Positions 18,229 to 28,350 of a stretch of 47,636 bases of DNA are shown here, in pieces. The notes below the pieces were generated by a model, which saw only the letters and a program-made list of their open reading frames with translations, did not search any database and was not told the DNA's origin. The position numbers and the translations under genes are program-made. Each line of letters begins with the position of its first letter. Within the stretch, counting starts at the first letter, position 1. The stretch is from an uncultured Luteimonas sp. (GTDB lineage: Bacteria > Pseudomonadota > Gammaproteobacteria > Xanthomonadales > Xanthomonadaceae). The stretch is from contig CAKTDC010000024.1 of NCBI GenBank assembly GCA_934541015.1, forward strand, positions 1 to 47,636, read 5' to 3'.

Positions 18229-20483
18229 GCGCACAGCCCGTCAATCCGAACCTGCCGCCGGACCACGTCACCGTCTTCATCGACGGCGTCGAGCTGGCCG
18301 CGCCCAAGGGCTCGATGATCATCCATGCCGCCGACAGGGCCGGCATCCCGATCCCGCGCTTCTGCTACCACGACAAGCTGTCGATCGCGGCCAACTGCCG
18401 CATGTGCCTGGTCGACACCGAGGTCGGCGGCCGCTCGGCGCCCAAGCCGTCGCCTGCCTGCGCCACGCCGGTCATGGACGGGCTGAAGGTGTTCACGCGC
18501 AACGACAAGGCGCTCAAGGCCCAGCGCAACGTGATGGAGTTCCTGCTGATCAACCACCCGCTCGACTGCCCGGTCTGCGACCAGGGCGGCGAGTGCGAGC
18601 TGCAGGACCTGTCGATGGGCTACGGCCGCTCGGTCAGCCGCTTCGTCGAGCGCAAGCGCGTCGTCGCCGACGAGGACCTCGGTCCGCTGGTCGCCAGCGA
18701 CATGACCCGCTGCATCCAGTGCACCCGCTGCATCCGCGTCACCGCGGAGATCGCCGGCACCTACGAGCTCGGCGGCATGCAGCGCGGCGAGAACCTGCAG
18801 ATCGGCACCTACGACGGCAAGCCGCTGACCACCGAGCTGTCGGGCAACGTGATCGACGTGTGCCCGGTGGGAGCGCTGACCAACAAGGTGTTCCGCTTCC
18901 GCGCGCGTCCCTGGGAGCTGATCGCGAAGGAATCGCTGGGCGCTCACGACGCGCTCGGCAGCAACCTGTTCCTGCACCTGCGCCGCGGCGAGGTGATGCG
19001 CGCGGTGCCGCGCGACAACGACGCGGTCAACGAGTGCTGGCTGTCCGATCGCGACCGCTACTCGCACCAGGGCCTGTACGCCGAGGACCGCGCGCTGAAG
19101 CCGCTGCTGCGCGTTGCCAGCAACGGCGATGACGGCGACTGGCGGGAGGCGAGCTGGGAAGAAGCGCTGGCGAAGGCCGCGCAGATCCTGCGCGACAACG
19201 CCGCCGACAGCCTCGGTGTGCTGGTGCACCCGGCCACCTCGAACGAGGAGGGCGCGCTGCTGGCCCGCCTCACCGAAGGCCTGGGCAGCGGCAACATCGA
19301 CCACCGCATCGCCCAGCACGACCTCTCCGATGGTGCCGTGGCCGCAGCCTTCGCCATGCCGGTCGCGGAGATCGAGCAGGCCGACGCCATCGTCATCGTC
19401 GGCTCCAACCTGCGCCACGAAGTGCCGCTGCTGCACCAGCGCGTGCGCAAGGCCTGGCGCCGCGGCGCGAAGGTGCACGTCGTCAATCCGGTGGATTTCG
19501 AATTCACCTTCGACATCGCCTCGAAGGCGATCGTCGCGCCGTCGAAGCTCGCCGCAGCGCTGGGTTCGAATGAACTCGCCGAAGCCGTCAAGGGTGCCGG
19601 AAGCATTGCGGTGATCGTGGGCGCGGTGGCCGAGAACGGCCCGCACGCGGCCGCGATCCGCGCCGCTGCCGTCGCTTTCGCCGGCGCGACCGGCGCCGCG
19701 CTGTGCCGCATTCCGCAGGGCGCCAACGCGCTCGGCCTGTCGCGCCACGGCGTGCTGCCGACCGGCCGCGACGCCAATGCGATGCTGGCCCAGGCACGCA
19801 GCGCCTATGTCGTCTACGGCATCGAGCCGGGACTGGATTTCGCCGACCAGGCGGCGGCGATGAAGGCGCTGGGCGACGCGCAGGTGGTGGCGTTCAGTCA
19901 TTTCGCCTGCCGCTCCACCCGCCGCGTGGCCGATGTGATCCTGCCGATCGCGACGCTGTTCGAGAACGACGCCACCCTGACCAACCTCGACGGCATCGAC
20001 CAGCGCGGCGTGGCCGCCGGAAAGCCGCCGGGCGAGGTGCGCCAGGGCTGGAAGGTGCTGCGCGCGCTCGGTGGCGGGCTGCAGCTTGCCGGTTTCGATT
20101 TCATCGACCTGGCCGGGCTGCGCGCGGGGATTGCGCAGCGGGCGGTTGCAGTCGCGGCTTCCGCCGCGCCACCGTCCGGGGCGGCGGGTCTGGAGCTTGC
20201 GGTCTCGCAGGCCATCTACCGTGTCGACGGCCTGGTCCGTCGCGCCGCGGCGCTGCAGGCGCACCCGCTGACCGCGGGACCGCAGCTGTACCTGCATCCC
20301 GATGACGCGCGCGCCGCCAGCCTGGCCCAGGGCGCGATGGCGAAGGTGGCCAACGGCGCCGGCGTGGCCACCCTGCAGGTCGCGCTCAGCGATGCGGTGG
20401 CGCGGGGCTGCGCCTGGGTGGAATCCGGCTACGGCGCGACCGCCGCGCTCGGCGCCGGCCCGGTCCGCGTGGAGGCAGCATGA
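18225..20483 (+). CDS. nuoG: NADH-quinone oxidoreductase subunit G
   Basis: 752 residues from GTG 18225. NuoG carries several iron-sulfur clusters of the peripheral arm. The N-terminal ferredoxin-like domain holds N1b (C47, C58, C61, C79). Next come N5 with a histidine ligand (H111, C115, C118, C124) and N4 (C163, C166, C169, C213). The rest is molybdopterin-oxidoreductase-like without cofactor motifs. The extra cysteines for the off-path cluster N7 of E. coli and Thermus are not present. The protein is shorter than E. coli NuoG (908), matching the N7-lacking class. The start overlaps the nuoF stop and the stop overlaps nuoH. Confidence 0.96.
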   Translation: MSAQPVNPNLPPDHVTVFIDGVELAAPKGSMIIHAADRAGIPIPRFCYHDKLSIAANCRMCLVDTEVGGRSAPKPSPACATPVMDGLKVFTRNDKALKAQRNVMEFLLINHPLDCPVCDQGGECELQDLSMGYGRSVSRFVERKRVVADEDLGPLVASDMTRCIQCTRCIRVTAEIAGTYELGGMQRGENLQIGTYDGKPLTTELSGNVIDVCPVGALTNKVFRFRARPWELIAKESLGAHDALGSNLFLHLRRGEVMRAVPRDNDAVNECWLSDRDRYSHQGLYAEDRALKPLLRVASNGDDGDWREASWEEALAKAAQILRDNAADSLGVLVHPATSNEEGALLARLTEGLGSGNIDHRIAQHDLSDGAVAAAFAMPVAEIEQADAIVIVGSNLRHEVPLLHQRVRKAWRRGAKVHVVNPVDFEFTFDIASKAIVAPSKLAAALGSNELAEAVKGAGSIAVIVGAVAENGPHAAAIRAAAVAFAGATGAALCRIPQGANALGLSRHGVLPTGRDANAMLAQARSAYVVYGIEPGLDFADQAAAMKALGDAQVVAFSHFACRSTRRVADVILPIATLFENDATLTNLDGIDQRGVAAGKPPGEVRQGWKVLRALGGGLQLAGFDFIDLAGLRAGIAQRAVAVAASAAPPSGAAGLELAVSQAIYRVDGLVRRAAALQAHPLTAGPQLYLHPDDARAASLAQGAMAKVANGAGVATLQVALSDAVARGCAWVESGYGATAALGAGPVRVEAA

Positions 20484-21586
20484 GCAACGTCGCCCATACC
20501 GCCGAGTTCCTGGGCAGGACGCTCGAGCCCGTCACCGACTGGCTGGCCTCGCTGGGCTGGTTCGGCAGCGTGCTGTGGATCGTCCTGAAGATCCTCGCGA
20601 TCGCCGTGCCGGTGATCGTCGCCGTGGCGTTCTACGTGGTCTGGGAGCGCAAGCTGATCGGCTGGATGCACGTGCGCCACGGGCCGATGTACGTCGGCTG
20701 GGGCATCCTCCAGGCGTTCGCGGACGTCTTCAAGCTGCTGTTCAAGGAAGTCATCCGTCCGACCAACGCGCAGCGGGCGCTCTACTTCCTGGCGCCGCTG
20801 ATCGTGCTGGCGCCGTCGTTCGCGGCCTGGGCGGTGGTGCCCTTCGATGCGAAGCTGGTGCTGTCCAACGCCAACGCCGGCCTGCTGTACCTGCTGGCGA
20901 TGACCTCGCTGGGCGTGTACGGGGTGATCCTTGCCGGCTGGGCCTCGAACTCGAAGTACGCCTTCCTCGGCGCGATCCGCTCGGCGGCGCAGGTGGTGAG
21001 CTACGAGATCGCGATGGGCTTCGCCCTGGTCGGGGTGATGGTCGGCGCCGGCAGCCTGAACCTGTCGGAGATCGTGATGGCGCAGGCTGGCAATGCCGGC
21101 CTGCTGGAGTGGTTCTGGCTGCCGATGCTGCCGCTGTTCGTCATCTACTTCGTGTCCGGCGTGGCCGAAACCAACCGCGCCCCGTTCGACGTGGTCGAGG
21201 GCGAGTCGGAGATCGTGGCCGGCCACATGGTCGAGTACTCCGGGTCGGCGTTCGCGCTGTTCTTCCTGGCCGAGTACGCCAACATGATCCTGGTCAGCTT
21301 CCTGACCGCGATCTTCTTCCTCGGCGGCTGGCTTTCGCCCATCCCCGCGTCCTGGATCCCCGATGTTCCGGTGCTGCGGGTGATCCTCGGCGACGGCTGG
21401 TGGTGGCTGTTCGCGAAGGTGTTCTTCTTCGCCAGCTGCTTCATCTGGTTCCGCGCGTCCTTCCCGCGCTACCGCTACGACCAGATCATGCGGCTGGGCT
21501 GGCGGGTGTTCATCCCGCTGAGCATCGCGTGGATCGTCGTCGTCGCTCTGATGGCTTACTTCGGCCTGTTCGAGGCGGGGCAGTGA
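20480..21586 (+). CDS. nuoH: NADH-quinone oxidoreductase subunit H
   Basis: 368 residues with about eight hydrophobic helices. NuoH links the peripheral arm to the membrane arm and forms the entrance of the quinone channel. Conserved segments are [26 protein letters not shown] (listed by its features: ERK, RxGPxxVGWxGxLQ-type), KEVIRP, and the acidic loop [20 protein letters not shown], which is the best-conserved part of the subunit. The ATG overlaps the nuoG stop (ATGA). The stop shares a base with nuoI (TGATG), so expression is translationally coupled. Confidence 0.97.
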   Translation: MSNVAHTAEFLGRTLEPVTDWLASLGWFGSVLWIVLKILAIAVPVIVAVAFYVVWERKLIGWMHVRHGPMYVGWGILQAFADVFKLLFKEVIRPTNAQRALYFLAPLIVLAPSFAAWAVVPFDAKLVLSNANAGLLYLLAMTSLGVYGVILAGWASNSKYAFLGAIRSAAQVVSYEIAMGFALVGVMVGAGSLNLSEIVMAQAGNAGLLEWFWLPMLPLFVIYFVSGVAETNRAPFDVVEGESEIVAGHMVEYSGSAFALFFLAEYANMILVSFLTAIFFLGGWLSPIPASWIPDVPVLRVILGDGWWWLFAKVFFFASCFIWFRASFPRYRYDQIMRLGWRVFIPLSIAWIVVVALMAYFGLFEAGQ

Positions 21587-22074
21587 TGGGCAAGATCGTG
21601 TCGTGGTTCCGCAGCCTGCTCCTGCTCGAGATGTTCAAGGGCCTGGGGCTGACGCTGCGCTATCTGTTCCGTCCCAAGTACACGCTGATGTACCCGATGG
21701 AGAAGACGCCGCAGTCGCCGCGTTTCCGCGGCCTGCACGCGCTGCGCCGCTACCCCAACGGCGAGGAACGCTGCATCGCCTGCAAGCTGTGCGAGGCGGT
21801 GTGCCCGGCGCTGGCGATCACCATCGACTCCGAGCAGCGCGAGGACAACACCCGGCGCACCACGCGCTACGAGATCGACCTGTTCAAGTGCATCTTCTGC
21901 GGCTTCTGCGAGGAGTCGTGCCCGGTGGACTCGATCGTCGAGACCCACATCCACGAATACCACTTCGAGAACCGCGGCGAGAACATCGTCACCAAGCCGC
22001 AGCTGCTGGCGCTGGGCGACCGCCTCGAAGCGGAAATCGCCGAACGCCGCGCCGCCGACGCCGCCTACAGGTAA
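21586..22074 (+). CDS. nuoI: NADH-quinone oxidoreductase subunit I
   Basis: 162 residues from ATG 21586. NuoI is the 2x[4Fe-4S] ferredoxin subunit with clusters N6a and N6b, carrying electrons between NuoG and NuoB. The ligands are C63, C66, C69, C73 ([12 protein letters not shown]) and C102, C105, C108, C112 ([12 protein letters not shown]). The N-terminal amphipathic segment ([19 protein letters not shown]) anchors it on the membrane arm. The gene starts on the last base of the nuoH stop and is followed three bases later by nuoJ. Confidence 0.97.
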   Translation: MGKIVSWFRSLLLLEMFKGLGLTLRYLFRPKYTLMYPMEKTPQSPRFRGLHALRRYPNGEERCIACKLCEAVCPALAITIDSEQREDNTRRTTRYEIDLFKCIFCGFCEESCPVDSIVETHIHEYHFENRGENIVTKPQLLALGDRLEAEIAERRAADAAYR

Positions 22075-22077
22075 GCC

Positions 22078-22728
22078 ATGGATTTCGTCCTGTTCGTCTT
22101 CCTCGCCTTCGCCGCCGTGGCCGTCATCTCGGGCGGCGCGGTGATCAGCGTCAAGAACCCGGTGCACGCCGCGCTGTTCCTGGTGCTGACCTTCTTCAGC
22201 GTGGCCTGCACCTGGATCCTGGCGGGCGCCGAGTTCCTCGGCGTGGCGCTGATCCTGGTCTACGTCGGCGCGGTGATGGTGCTGTTCCTGTTCGTGATCA
22301 TGATGCTCGACATCGACATCGTGCCGCTGCGCGAAGGCTACGTGCGCCATCTGCCGATCGGTCTGCTGGTCGCGGTGGTGATGCTGGTGGAAGTGCTCAC
22401 GCTGATCGGGATCAAGGCGCGGATGACGCCATTCACGCCCGATGCGGTCGAGGCCGCGGGCGTGTCGAACACGGTCTGGATCGCGCGCCGCCTGTTCACC
22501 GACTTCCTGCTGCCGTTCGAGGTCGCCGCGGTGATCCTGACGGTGGCGGTGATCGCCGCGGTCACGCTCACCCTGCGCCGCCGCGAGGGGACCAAGCACC
22601 AGAACCCCGGCGCGCAGACGCGGGTGAAGGCGAAGGACCGCATGCGGCTGGTGAGCATGCCGGCCGAACGCGCCGTTGTGGACCAGCCGCAGGCCGATGG
22701 TGCCGCCGGCGAAGGGGAGGGCAGGTGA
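22078..22728 (+). CDS. nuoJ: NADH-quinone oxidoreductase subunit J
   Basis: 216 residues with five hydrophobic helices. NuoJ is a small membrane subunit of complex I whose third helix carries the pi-bulge involved in coupling. The signature [17 protein letters not shown] (about residues 59-77) is clear, as are [17 protein letters not shown] and GVALILVY. The C-terminus after helix 5 is a basic, then Ala/Gly-rich tail (from about residue 170). The stop shares a base with the nuoK start (TGATG). Confidence 0.95.
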   Translation: MDFVLFVFLAFAAVAVISGGAVISVKNPVHAALFLVLTFFSVACTWILAGAEFLGVALILVYVGAVMVLFLFVIMMLDIDIVPLREGYVRHLPIGLLVAVVMLVEVLTLIGIKARMTPFTPDAVEAAGVSNTVWIARRLFTDFLLPFEVAAVILTVAVIAAVTLTLRRREGTKHQNPGAQTRVKAKDRMRLVSMPAERAVVDQPQADGAAGEGEGR

Positions 22729-23051
22729 TGGAGCTGTTCGGACAGGGCCTCTCGCTGGGCCACTATCTCGCGCTGGGCGCGGTGCTGTTCTGCATCAGCG
22801 TCGCCGGCATCTTCCTCAACCGGAAGAACATGATCATCCTGCTGATGTCGATCGAGCTGCTGCTGCTGTCGGTCAACATCAACTTCGTCGCGTTCTCGCG
22901 TGAATTCACCGATGCGGCGGGGCAGGTTTTCGTGTTTTTCATCCTCACCGTGGCCGCGGCCGAGGCCGCGATCGGCCTGGCGATCCTGGTCACGCTGTTC
23001 CGCACGCGACGCACGATCAACGTGGCCGACCTGGACACGCTGAAGGGCTGA
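22728..23051 (+). CDS. nuoK: NADH-quinone oxidoreductase subunit K
   Basis: 107 residues from ATG 22728. NuoK is a three-helix, MrpC-related proton-pathway subunit. The two functionally important membrane glutamates are visible: one in [16 protein letters not shown] (helix 2) and one in [12 protein letters not shown] (helix 3). The conserved GIFLNRKN loop precedes helix 2. The N-terminus ([14 protein letters not shown]) is a few residues longer than in E. coli. A 90-base gap with a small hairpin follows before nuoL. Confidence 0.95.
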   Translation: MELFGQGLSLGHYLALGAVLFCISVAGIFLNRKNMIILLMSIELLLLSVNINFVAFSREFTDAAGQVFVFFILTVAAAEAAIGLAILVTLFRTRRTINVADLDTLKG

Positions 23052-23057
23052 GCCACG

Positions 23058-23083
23058 GCGCCTGCGAGCCACTGGCTCGCGCC
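23058..23083 (+). other. Hairpin between nuoK and nuoL
   Basis: GCGAGCC-ACT-GGCTCGC (23064-23080), extended by an outer GGC/GCC. No T run, so it is not an obvious terminator; possibly mRNA structure or a processing point in this 90-base gap. Confidence 0.45.
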
Positions 23084-23141
23084 GCGGCGAAGCACATCGG
23101 AATGCAACGCATGGCAGTACGACTCGGGTAACGAAGCACAA

Positions 23142-25190
23142 ATGGAAATCTCCACAACCCACCTGCTGATCATCGTGCTGGCCCCGCTGCTGGGCGCGAT
23201 CCTTGCCGGGTTCTTCGGGCGCCAGATCGGGCGCGCGGGCGCGCATACGGTCACGATCCTCGGGGTTGCACTCAGCACGGCGCTCTCGGGCTGGGTGCTG
23301 TGGCAGCTGGTCGGTGGCGCCGCGCCGTACAACGCCAACGTCTACACCTTCTTCCAGGTGGGCGAGTACTCGGCCCACGTCGGCTTCATGATCGACAAGC
23401 TGACCGCGATGATGATGGTCGTGGTCACCTTCGTGTCGCTGCTGGTGCACGTCTACACCATCGGCTACATGGCCGAGGATCCCGGCTACCAGCGCTTCTT
23501 CTCCTACATCAGCCTGTTCACGTTCTCGATGCTGATGCTGGTGATGAGCAACAACTTCCTGCAGCTGTTCTTCGGCTGGGAAGCGGTGGGCCTGGTGTCG
23601 TACCTGCTGATCGGGTTCTGGTTCAAGCGTCCGAGCGCGGTGTTCGCCAACCTCAAGGCCTTCCTGGTCAACCGCGTCGGCGACTTCGGCTTCCTGCTCG
23701 GCATCGCCGCCGTCATGTGGTATTTCGGCTCGCTCGACTACGCGACCGTGTTCGCCAACGCCGAGAGCAGCATCGTCGGGCGCACGCTGGAGATCATCCC
23801 GGGCCAGGCCTGGTCGGTGGCGACGGTGATCTGCATCTGCCTGTTCATCGGCGCCATGGGCAAGTCGGCGCAGGTCCCGCTGCACGTGTGGCTGCCCGAC
23901 TCGATGGAAGGCCCGACCCCGATCTCGGCGCTGATCCACGCCGCCACGATGGTGACCGCCGGCATCTTCATGGTCGCGCGCATGTCGCCGCTGTTCGAGC
24001 TGAGCCAGACCGCGCTCAACTTCGTGCTGTTCATCGGCGCCACCACCGCGTTCTTCACCGGCCTGATCGGCATGGTGCAGAACGACATCAAGCGCGTGGT
24101 GGCCTATTCCACGCTGTCGCAGCTGGGCTACATGACCGTCGCCCTGGGCGTGTCGGCGTACTCGGCGGCGGTCTACCACCTGATGACCCACGCCTTCTTC
24201 AAGGCGCTGCTGTTCCTGGCGGCCGGCTCGGTCATCATCGGCATGCACCACGAGCAGGACATGCGCCGGATGGGCGGCCTGCGCAAGTACATGCCGATCA
24301 CCTTCTGGACCAGCGTCATCGGCACCCTGGCGCTGATCGGCACGCCGTTCTTCAGCGGCTTCTATTCCAAGGACACGATCATCGAGGCGGCCAGGCATGG
24401 CGCGGCCAATGCGGGCTGGATCGGCACCTACGGCTACTGGGCGGTGCTGCTGGGCGCGTTCGTGACCTCGTTCTACAGCTTCCGCCTGCTGTACCTGACC
24501 TACTTCGGCGAGGAGCGCTTCCGCCACGCCGCGCATGATGGCCACGGTGCGCACGACGACGGCCACGGCCACGGCGCCCACGAGCCGCACGAGTCGCCCT
24601 GGGTGGTGACGCTGCCGCTGGTCCTGCTGGCGATCCCGTCGGCGGCGATCGGCTTCTTCACCGTCGGCCCGATGCTGTTCGGCACCGACTGGAGCGGCCA
24701 CCACGAGCGCCTGCCGTTCTTCCTCGGCGCGATCGAGGTGGCGTCGGCGCGCGACACCGTGGCGATGGTCAAGGAAGCGGTGTGGCACGGCCCGGTCGCC
24801 TTCGCCCTGCACGGCTTCATCGCCCCGGCGTTCTGGCTGACGCTCGCCGGCTTCGTCCTGGCGACGGTCATGTACTGGTGGAAGCCCGGGCTGCAGGACA
24901 AGGTCGCGCACGCGCTGCGCGGGCCGATCCGGATCCTGGAGAACAAGTACGGCATGGACGACCTGTGGATCAAGGGACTGGCGGGCGGCAGCCTGCTGCT
25001 CGGCCGGGCTTCGCGGCAGGTGGACTCGAAGCTGATCGACGGCGTGGCCGTGAACGGCGCGGCGCGGGTGGTGGATCTCGTCGCCGGCGCGATCCGCGGC
25101 CTGCAGACCGGACGCCTCTACACCTACGCCTTCGCAATGATTGTCGGCCTGATCGCACTGCTGTACGTGCTGATCCGCCACTGGACCTGA
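23142..25190 (+). CDS. nuoL: NADH-quinone oxidoreductase subunit L
   Basis: 682 residues, the most distal antiporter-like subunit of complex I. The essential charged residues of the proton half-channels are visible: the glutamate in FFGWEAVGLVSYLLIGFW, the lysine in GAMGKSAQVPLHVWLPDSM and the helix-7/8 histidine region ALIHAATMVTAGIFM. A long C-terminal lateral helix region follows. Around residues 460-490 an extramembrane loop is strikingly His-rich (HAAHDGHGAHDDGHGHG, then AHEPHESPW). The start is ATG 23142. nuoM follows after 13 bases. Confidence 0.97.
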   Translation: MEISTTHLLIIVLAPLLGAILAGFFGRQIGRAGAHTVTILGVALSTALSGWVLWQLVGGAAPYNANVYTFFQVGEYSAHVGFMIDKLTAMMMVVVTFVSLLVHVYTIGYMAEDPGYQRFFSYISLFTFSMLMLVMSNNFLQLFFGWEAVGLVSYLLIGFWFKRPSAVFANLKAFLVNRVGDFGFLLGIAAVMWYFGSLDYATVFANAESSIVGRTLEIIPGQAWSVATVICICLFIGAMGKSAQVPLHVWLPDSMEGPTPISALIHAATMVTAGIFMVARMSPLFELSQTALNFVLFIGATTAFFTGLIGMVQNDIKRVVAYSTLSQLGYMTVALGVSAYSAAVYHLMTHAFFKALLFLAAGSVIIGMHHEQDMRRMGGLRKYMPITFWTSVIGTLALIGTPFFSGFYSKDTIIEAARHGAANAGWIGTYGYWAVLLGAFVTSFYSFRLLYLTYFGEERFRHAAHDGHGAHDDGHGHGAHEPHESPWVVTLPLVLLAIPSAAIGFFTVGPMLFGTDWSGHHERLPFFLGAIEVASARDTVAMVKEAVWHGPVAFALHGFIAPAFWLTLAGFVLATVMYWWKPGLQDKVAHALRGPIRILENKYGMDDLWIKGLAGGSLLLGRASRQVDSKLIDGVAVNGAARVVDLVAGAIRGLQTGRLYTYAFAMIVGLIALLYVLIRHWT

Positions 25191-25203
25191 TGGAACGCGC
25201 CCC

Positions 25204-26715
25204 GTGCAGAACCTGCCTCTTCTCAGCATCCTGATCTGGCTGCCCATCTTCGGCGGCGCGCTGGTGCTCGCGCTCGGGGACAAGCGTGCCGACGCCGCGC
25301 GCTGGCTGTCGCTGGCCATCGCCGTGGTGGTGTTCCTGGCGAGCATCCCGCTGTTCACCGGCTTCGACTACGCGACCACGGCGATGCAGTTCGTCGAGCG
25401 CCGCGAGTGGATCCCCGCCTACGACATCCAGTACCACATCGGCATCGACGGCATTTCCGCGGCGCTGATCATCCTGACCACGCTGACCACCACCCTGGTG
25501 CTGATCGGCGCCTGGACCTCGATCGACAAGCGGGTGAGCCAGTACTACGCCGCCATGCTGATCCTCGAGGGCCTGATGATCGGCGTGTTCTCGGCGATGG
25601 ACGCGCTGCTGTTCTACGTGTTCTTCGAGGGCATGCTGATCCCGATGTTCATCATCATCGGCGTCTGGGGCGGCCCGCGGCGCGTGTACGCGTCGGTGAA
25701 GTTCTTCCTGTACACCTTCCTCGGCTCGGTCTTCATGCTGATCGGCCTGGTGTACCTGTACCTGCAGGCCGGCAGCTGGCAGCTGGCGGACCTGTACGCG
25801 CTGCGGCTTTCGTCGACCGAGCAGATGTGGCTGTTCTTCGCCTTCCTCGCCGCGTTCGCGGTCAAGGTGCCGATGTTCCCGGTGCACACCTGGCTGCCGG
25901 ACGCGCACGTCGAGGCACCGACCGGTGGTTCGGTGATCCTGGCGGCGATCATGCTGAAGATCGGCGGCTACGGCTTCCTGCGCTTCACCCTGCCGATCGT
26001 CCCCGACGCCGGCTACGAATGGGCCTGGCTGGTGATCGCGCTGTCGCTGGTGGCGGTGATCTACGTCGGCCTGGTGGCGCTGGCCCAGGAGGACATGAAG
26101 AAGCTGATCGCGTATTCCTCGGTCTCGCACATGGGCTTCGTGACCCTGGGTACCTTCATCGCCTTCTCGCTGGTGCGCGATGCCGGCAACGTCGATGCCG
26201 CGCGCCTGGGCCTGCAGGGCGCGATGGTGCAGATGGTCTCGCACGGCTTCATCTCCGGGGCGATGTTCTCCTGCGTCGGCGTGCTCTACGACCGCCTGCA
26301 CACGCGTCAGATCAGCGACTACGGCGGTGTCGCCAACGTGATGCCCTGGTTCACCTTCTTCATGGTGCTGTTCGCGATGGCCAATTCCGGCCTGCCGGGT
26401 ACGTCGGGCTTTGTCGGCGAATTCATGATCGTCCTGGCCAGCTTCCAGCACCACCCGCTGGTCGCGCTGGGCGCCGCGCTGACCCTGATCATCGGCGCCG
26501 GCTATTCGCTGTGGCTGGTCAAGCGGGTGATGTTCGGCGAGGTGGCCAACGCCCATGTCGCCGAAATGAAGGACATCAACATCCGGGAGTGGATCGTGCT
26601 TGGCGTGTTCGCCGCCGGCACCCTGCTGATCGGCGTGTGGCCCAAGCCGCTGACCGACCTGATGGAACCGGCGATCGCGCAACTGGCGAGCCAGATCGCC
26701 CTGAGCAAACTGTGA
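25204..26715 (+). CDS. nuoM: NADH-quinone oxidoreductase subunit M
   Basis: 503 residues from GTG 25204 (MQNLPLLSILIWLPIFGG). NuoM is a 14-helix antiporter-like proton-pumping subunit. The key glutamate lies in FFEGMLIPMFIIIGVWGG and the key lysine in AFAVKVPMFPVHTWLPDAH. The VEAPTGGSVILAAIMLKIGGYG (features: EAPTxGSxxLA, MLKxGxYG) and HMGFVTLG regions are normal. It follows nuoL by 13 bases and precedes nuoN by 13 bases. Confidence 0.97.
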   Translation: MQNLPLLSILIWLPIFGGALVLALGDKRADAARWLSLAIAVVVFLASIPLFTGFDYATTAMQFVERREWIPAYDIQYHIGIDGISAALIILTTLTTTLVLIGAWTSIDKRVSQYYAAMLILEGLMIGVFSAMDALLFYVFFEGMLIPMFIIIGVWGGPRRVYASVKFFLYTFLGSVFMLIGLVYLYLQAGSWQLADLYALRLSSTEQMWLFFAFLAAFAVKVPMFPVHTWLPDAHVEAPTGGSVILAAIMLKIGGYGFLRFTLPIVPDAGYEWAWLVIALSLVAVIYVGLVALAQEDMKKLIAYSSVSHMGFVTLGTFIAFSLVRDAGNVDAARLGLQGAMVQMVSHGFISGAMFSCVGVLYDRLHTRQISDYGGVANVMPWFTFFMVLFAMANSGLPGTSGFVGEFMIVLASFQHHPLVALGAALTLIIGAGYSLWLVKRVMFGEVANAHVAEMKDINIREWIVLGVFAAGTLLIGVWPKPLTDLMEPAIAQLASQIALSKL

Positions 26716-26728
26716 AGGTGACGTTTCG

Positions 26729-28189
26729 ATGATTTCCGCCCCGATGACGCCGCCGATCCGCTCCTTCGCCGAGCTCGCGCCGCTGCTGCCCGAGCTGACG
26801 GTGGTGCTTGGCGCGTTCGCGCTGCTGATGCTGGACCTGTTCCTCGACGACCGCCGTCGCGTCCTGGTCAACGCCCTGGCCATTGCCGTGCTCGTGGCCG
26901 CCGCGGCGCTGATCGCCGCCGGGATAGGCGGGCACGGCGAAGTGCTCGCGGGCATGTTCGTGCGCGACGTCGCCGCCGACGTTCTCAAGCTGGTGCTGCT
27001 GGTGCTGAGCGCGGTCGCGCTGGGCTACGTGTGGCCGTTCCTGCGCGAACGCGGCCTGTACAAGGGCGAGGTCTCGGTGCTGGTGCTGTTCGCGGTGGCC
27101 GGCATGATGCTGCTGGTGTCGGCATCCAACCTGACCATGGTCTACGTCGGCCTGGAACTGCTGGCGCTGTGCTCGTACGCGCTGGTGGCCACCGACCGCG
27201 AGAGCCCGCTGGCCGCCGAAGCGGCGATGAAGTACTTCGTGCTCGGCGCGCTGGCCTCGGGCATGCTGCTGTACGGCATGTCGCTGGTCTACGGCGCGGC
27301 GGGCACGCTGCACCTGGGCGAGATCCGCGAGGCCGCCGCCGCGGTCGGCGGCCTCGACCGCACCCTGCTGCTGACTGGCATGGTCTTCATCATCGTCGGC
27401 ATCGCCTTCAAGTTCGGCGCCGCGCCCTTCCACATGTGGCTGCCCGATACCTACCACGGCGCGCCGACCCCGATCACGCTGTTCATCGGTTCGGCGCCCA
27501 AGCTGGCCGCCTTCGGCATGACCTGGCGCCTGCTCGACGTGGGCCTGGGGCCTGCCCACGAACAGGCCCAGCTGATGCTGGCGGTGCTGGCGGCGCTGTC
27601 GCTCGCGGTGGGCAACCTGTTCGCGATCGCGCAGACCAACCTCAAGCGCATGCTCGCCTATTCCACGGTGTCGCACGTGGGCTTCCTGTTCCTCGGCCTG
27701 GCCGCGGGCGGGGAGGTGGGTTACGCCTCGGCGATGTTCTACGCGATCACCTACGCGATCATGGCCGCTGCCGCCTTCGGTGCCATCGTGATGCTCGCGC
27801 GCAAGGGTTTCGAGGCCGACCGCATCGACGACTTCAAGGGCCTCAACGCGCGCAGCCCGTGGATGGCGGGCATGGTCCTGCTGATCATGTTCTCGCTGGC
27901 CGGGGTGCCGCCGCTGCTGGGGTTCTGGGCCAAGCTGGCGGTGCTGCGCGCGGCGATCGACGCGGGTCTGGTGTGGCTGGCGATCGTCGCCATCGTGTTC
28001 GCGGTGATCGGCGCCTTCTACTACCTGCGCGTGGTCAAGGTCATGTACTTCGACCCGCCCGAGGGCGAGCCCATCCAGGTCCGCCCGGGCGCGCTGCAGG
28101 CGGTGTTCGCGGTCAACTCGCTGGCGCTGCTGGGCCTGGGCCTGTTCTGGAACCCGATCATGGCCTGGTGCCAGGCGGCGTTCGCCTGA
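26729..28189 (+). CDS. nuoN: NADH-quinone oxidoreductase subunit N
   Basis: 486 residues from ATG 26729, preceded by AAGGTGA; an in-frame ATG at 26744 is the alternative start. NuoN is the third antiporter-like membrane subunit. The conserved glutamate is in YVGLELLALCSYALVA and the lysine in GIAFKFGAAPFHMWLPDTY. YHGAPTPITLFIGSAPKLAA and the AYSTVSHVGFLFLGL segment are typical. It is the last gene of the nuo operon. No strong terminator hairpin is visible in the 43 bases before the next promoter, so some read-through into tRNA-fMet/rimP is possible. Confidence 0.97.
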   Translation: MISAPMTPPIRSFAELAPLLPELTVVLGAFALLMLDLFLDDRRRVLVNALAIAVLVAAAALIAAGIGGHGEVLAGMFVRDVAADVLKLVLLVLSAVALGYVWPFLRERGLYKGEVSVLVLFAVAGMMLLVSASNLTMVYVGLELLALCSYALVATDRESPLAAEAAMKYFVLGALASGMLLYGMSLVYGAAGTLHLGEIREAAAAVGGLDRTLLLTGMVFIIVGIAFKFGAAPFHMWLPDTYHGAPTPITLFIGSAPKLAAFGMTWRLLDVGLGPAHEQAQLMLAVLAALSLAVGNLFAIAQTNLKRMLAYSTVSHVGFLFLGLAAGGEVGYASAMFYAITYAIMAAAAFGAIVMLARKGFEADRIDDFKGLNARSPWMAGMVLLIMFSLAGVPPLLGFWAKLAVLRAAIDAGLVWLAIVAIVFAVIGAFYYLRVVKVMYFDPPEGEPIQVRPGALQAVFAVNSLALLGLGLFWNPIMAWCQAAFA

Positions 28190-28232
28190 CCGGTCCCGCG
28201 GCGGCGGTTCAGCCAGGGGCCATCGCCCGGGC

Positions 28233-28261
28233 TTGAAATAAAACGCCGCGATCCGCATAAT
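28233..28261 (+). promoter_or_regulatory. Promoter of tRNA-fMet/rimP-nusA-infB
   Basis: TTGAAA (28233-28238) and CATAAT (28256-28261) with an exact 17-base spacer. This is close to the sigma-70 consensus. The predicted start is about 5 bases before the tRNA. One of the two strongest promoters in the window. Confidence 0.8.
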
Positions 28262-28272
28262 CTCGCGTCTGC

Positions 28273-28349
28273 TGCGGGGTGGAGCAGTCTGGCAGCTCGT
28301 CGGGCTCATAACCCGAAGGTCGCAGGTTCAAATCCTGCCCCCGCTACCA
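28273..28349 (+). tRNA. metY: Initiator tRNA-Met (anticodon CAT)
   Basis: 77 nt with encoded CCA. Anticodon CAT at 28307-28309 in loop CTCATAA. The three consecutive G:C pairs GGG/CCC in the anticodon stem and an unpaired first acceptor position (T1 opposite T72) mark it as an initiator tRNA. T arm GCAGG-TTCAAAT-CCTGC. Its place upstream of rimP-nusA-infB matches metY of E. coli. Confidence 0.95.
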
Positions 28350-28350
28350 G

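Noticed and set aside
22338..25358. 1006-residue reverse-strand ORF opposite nuoJKL
   Set aside because: Shadow frame; Arg/His/Gln-rich with no domain, while the + strand encodes full complex I subunits.
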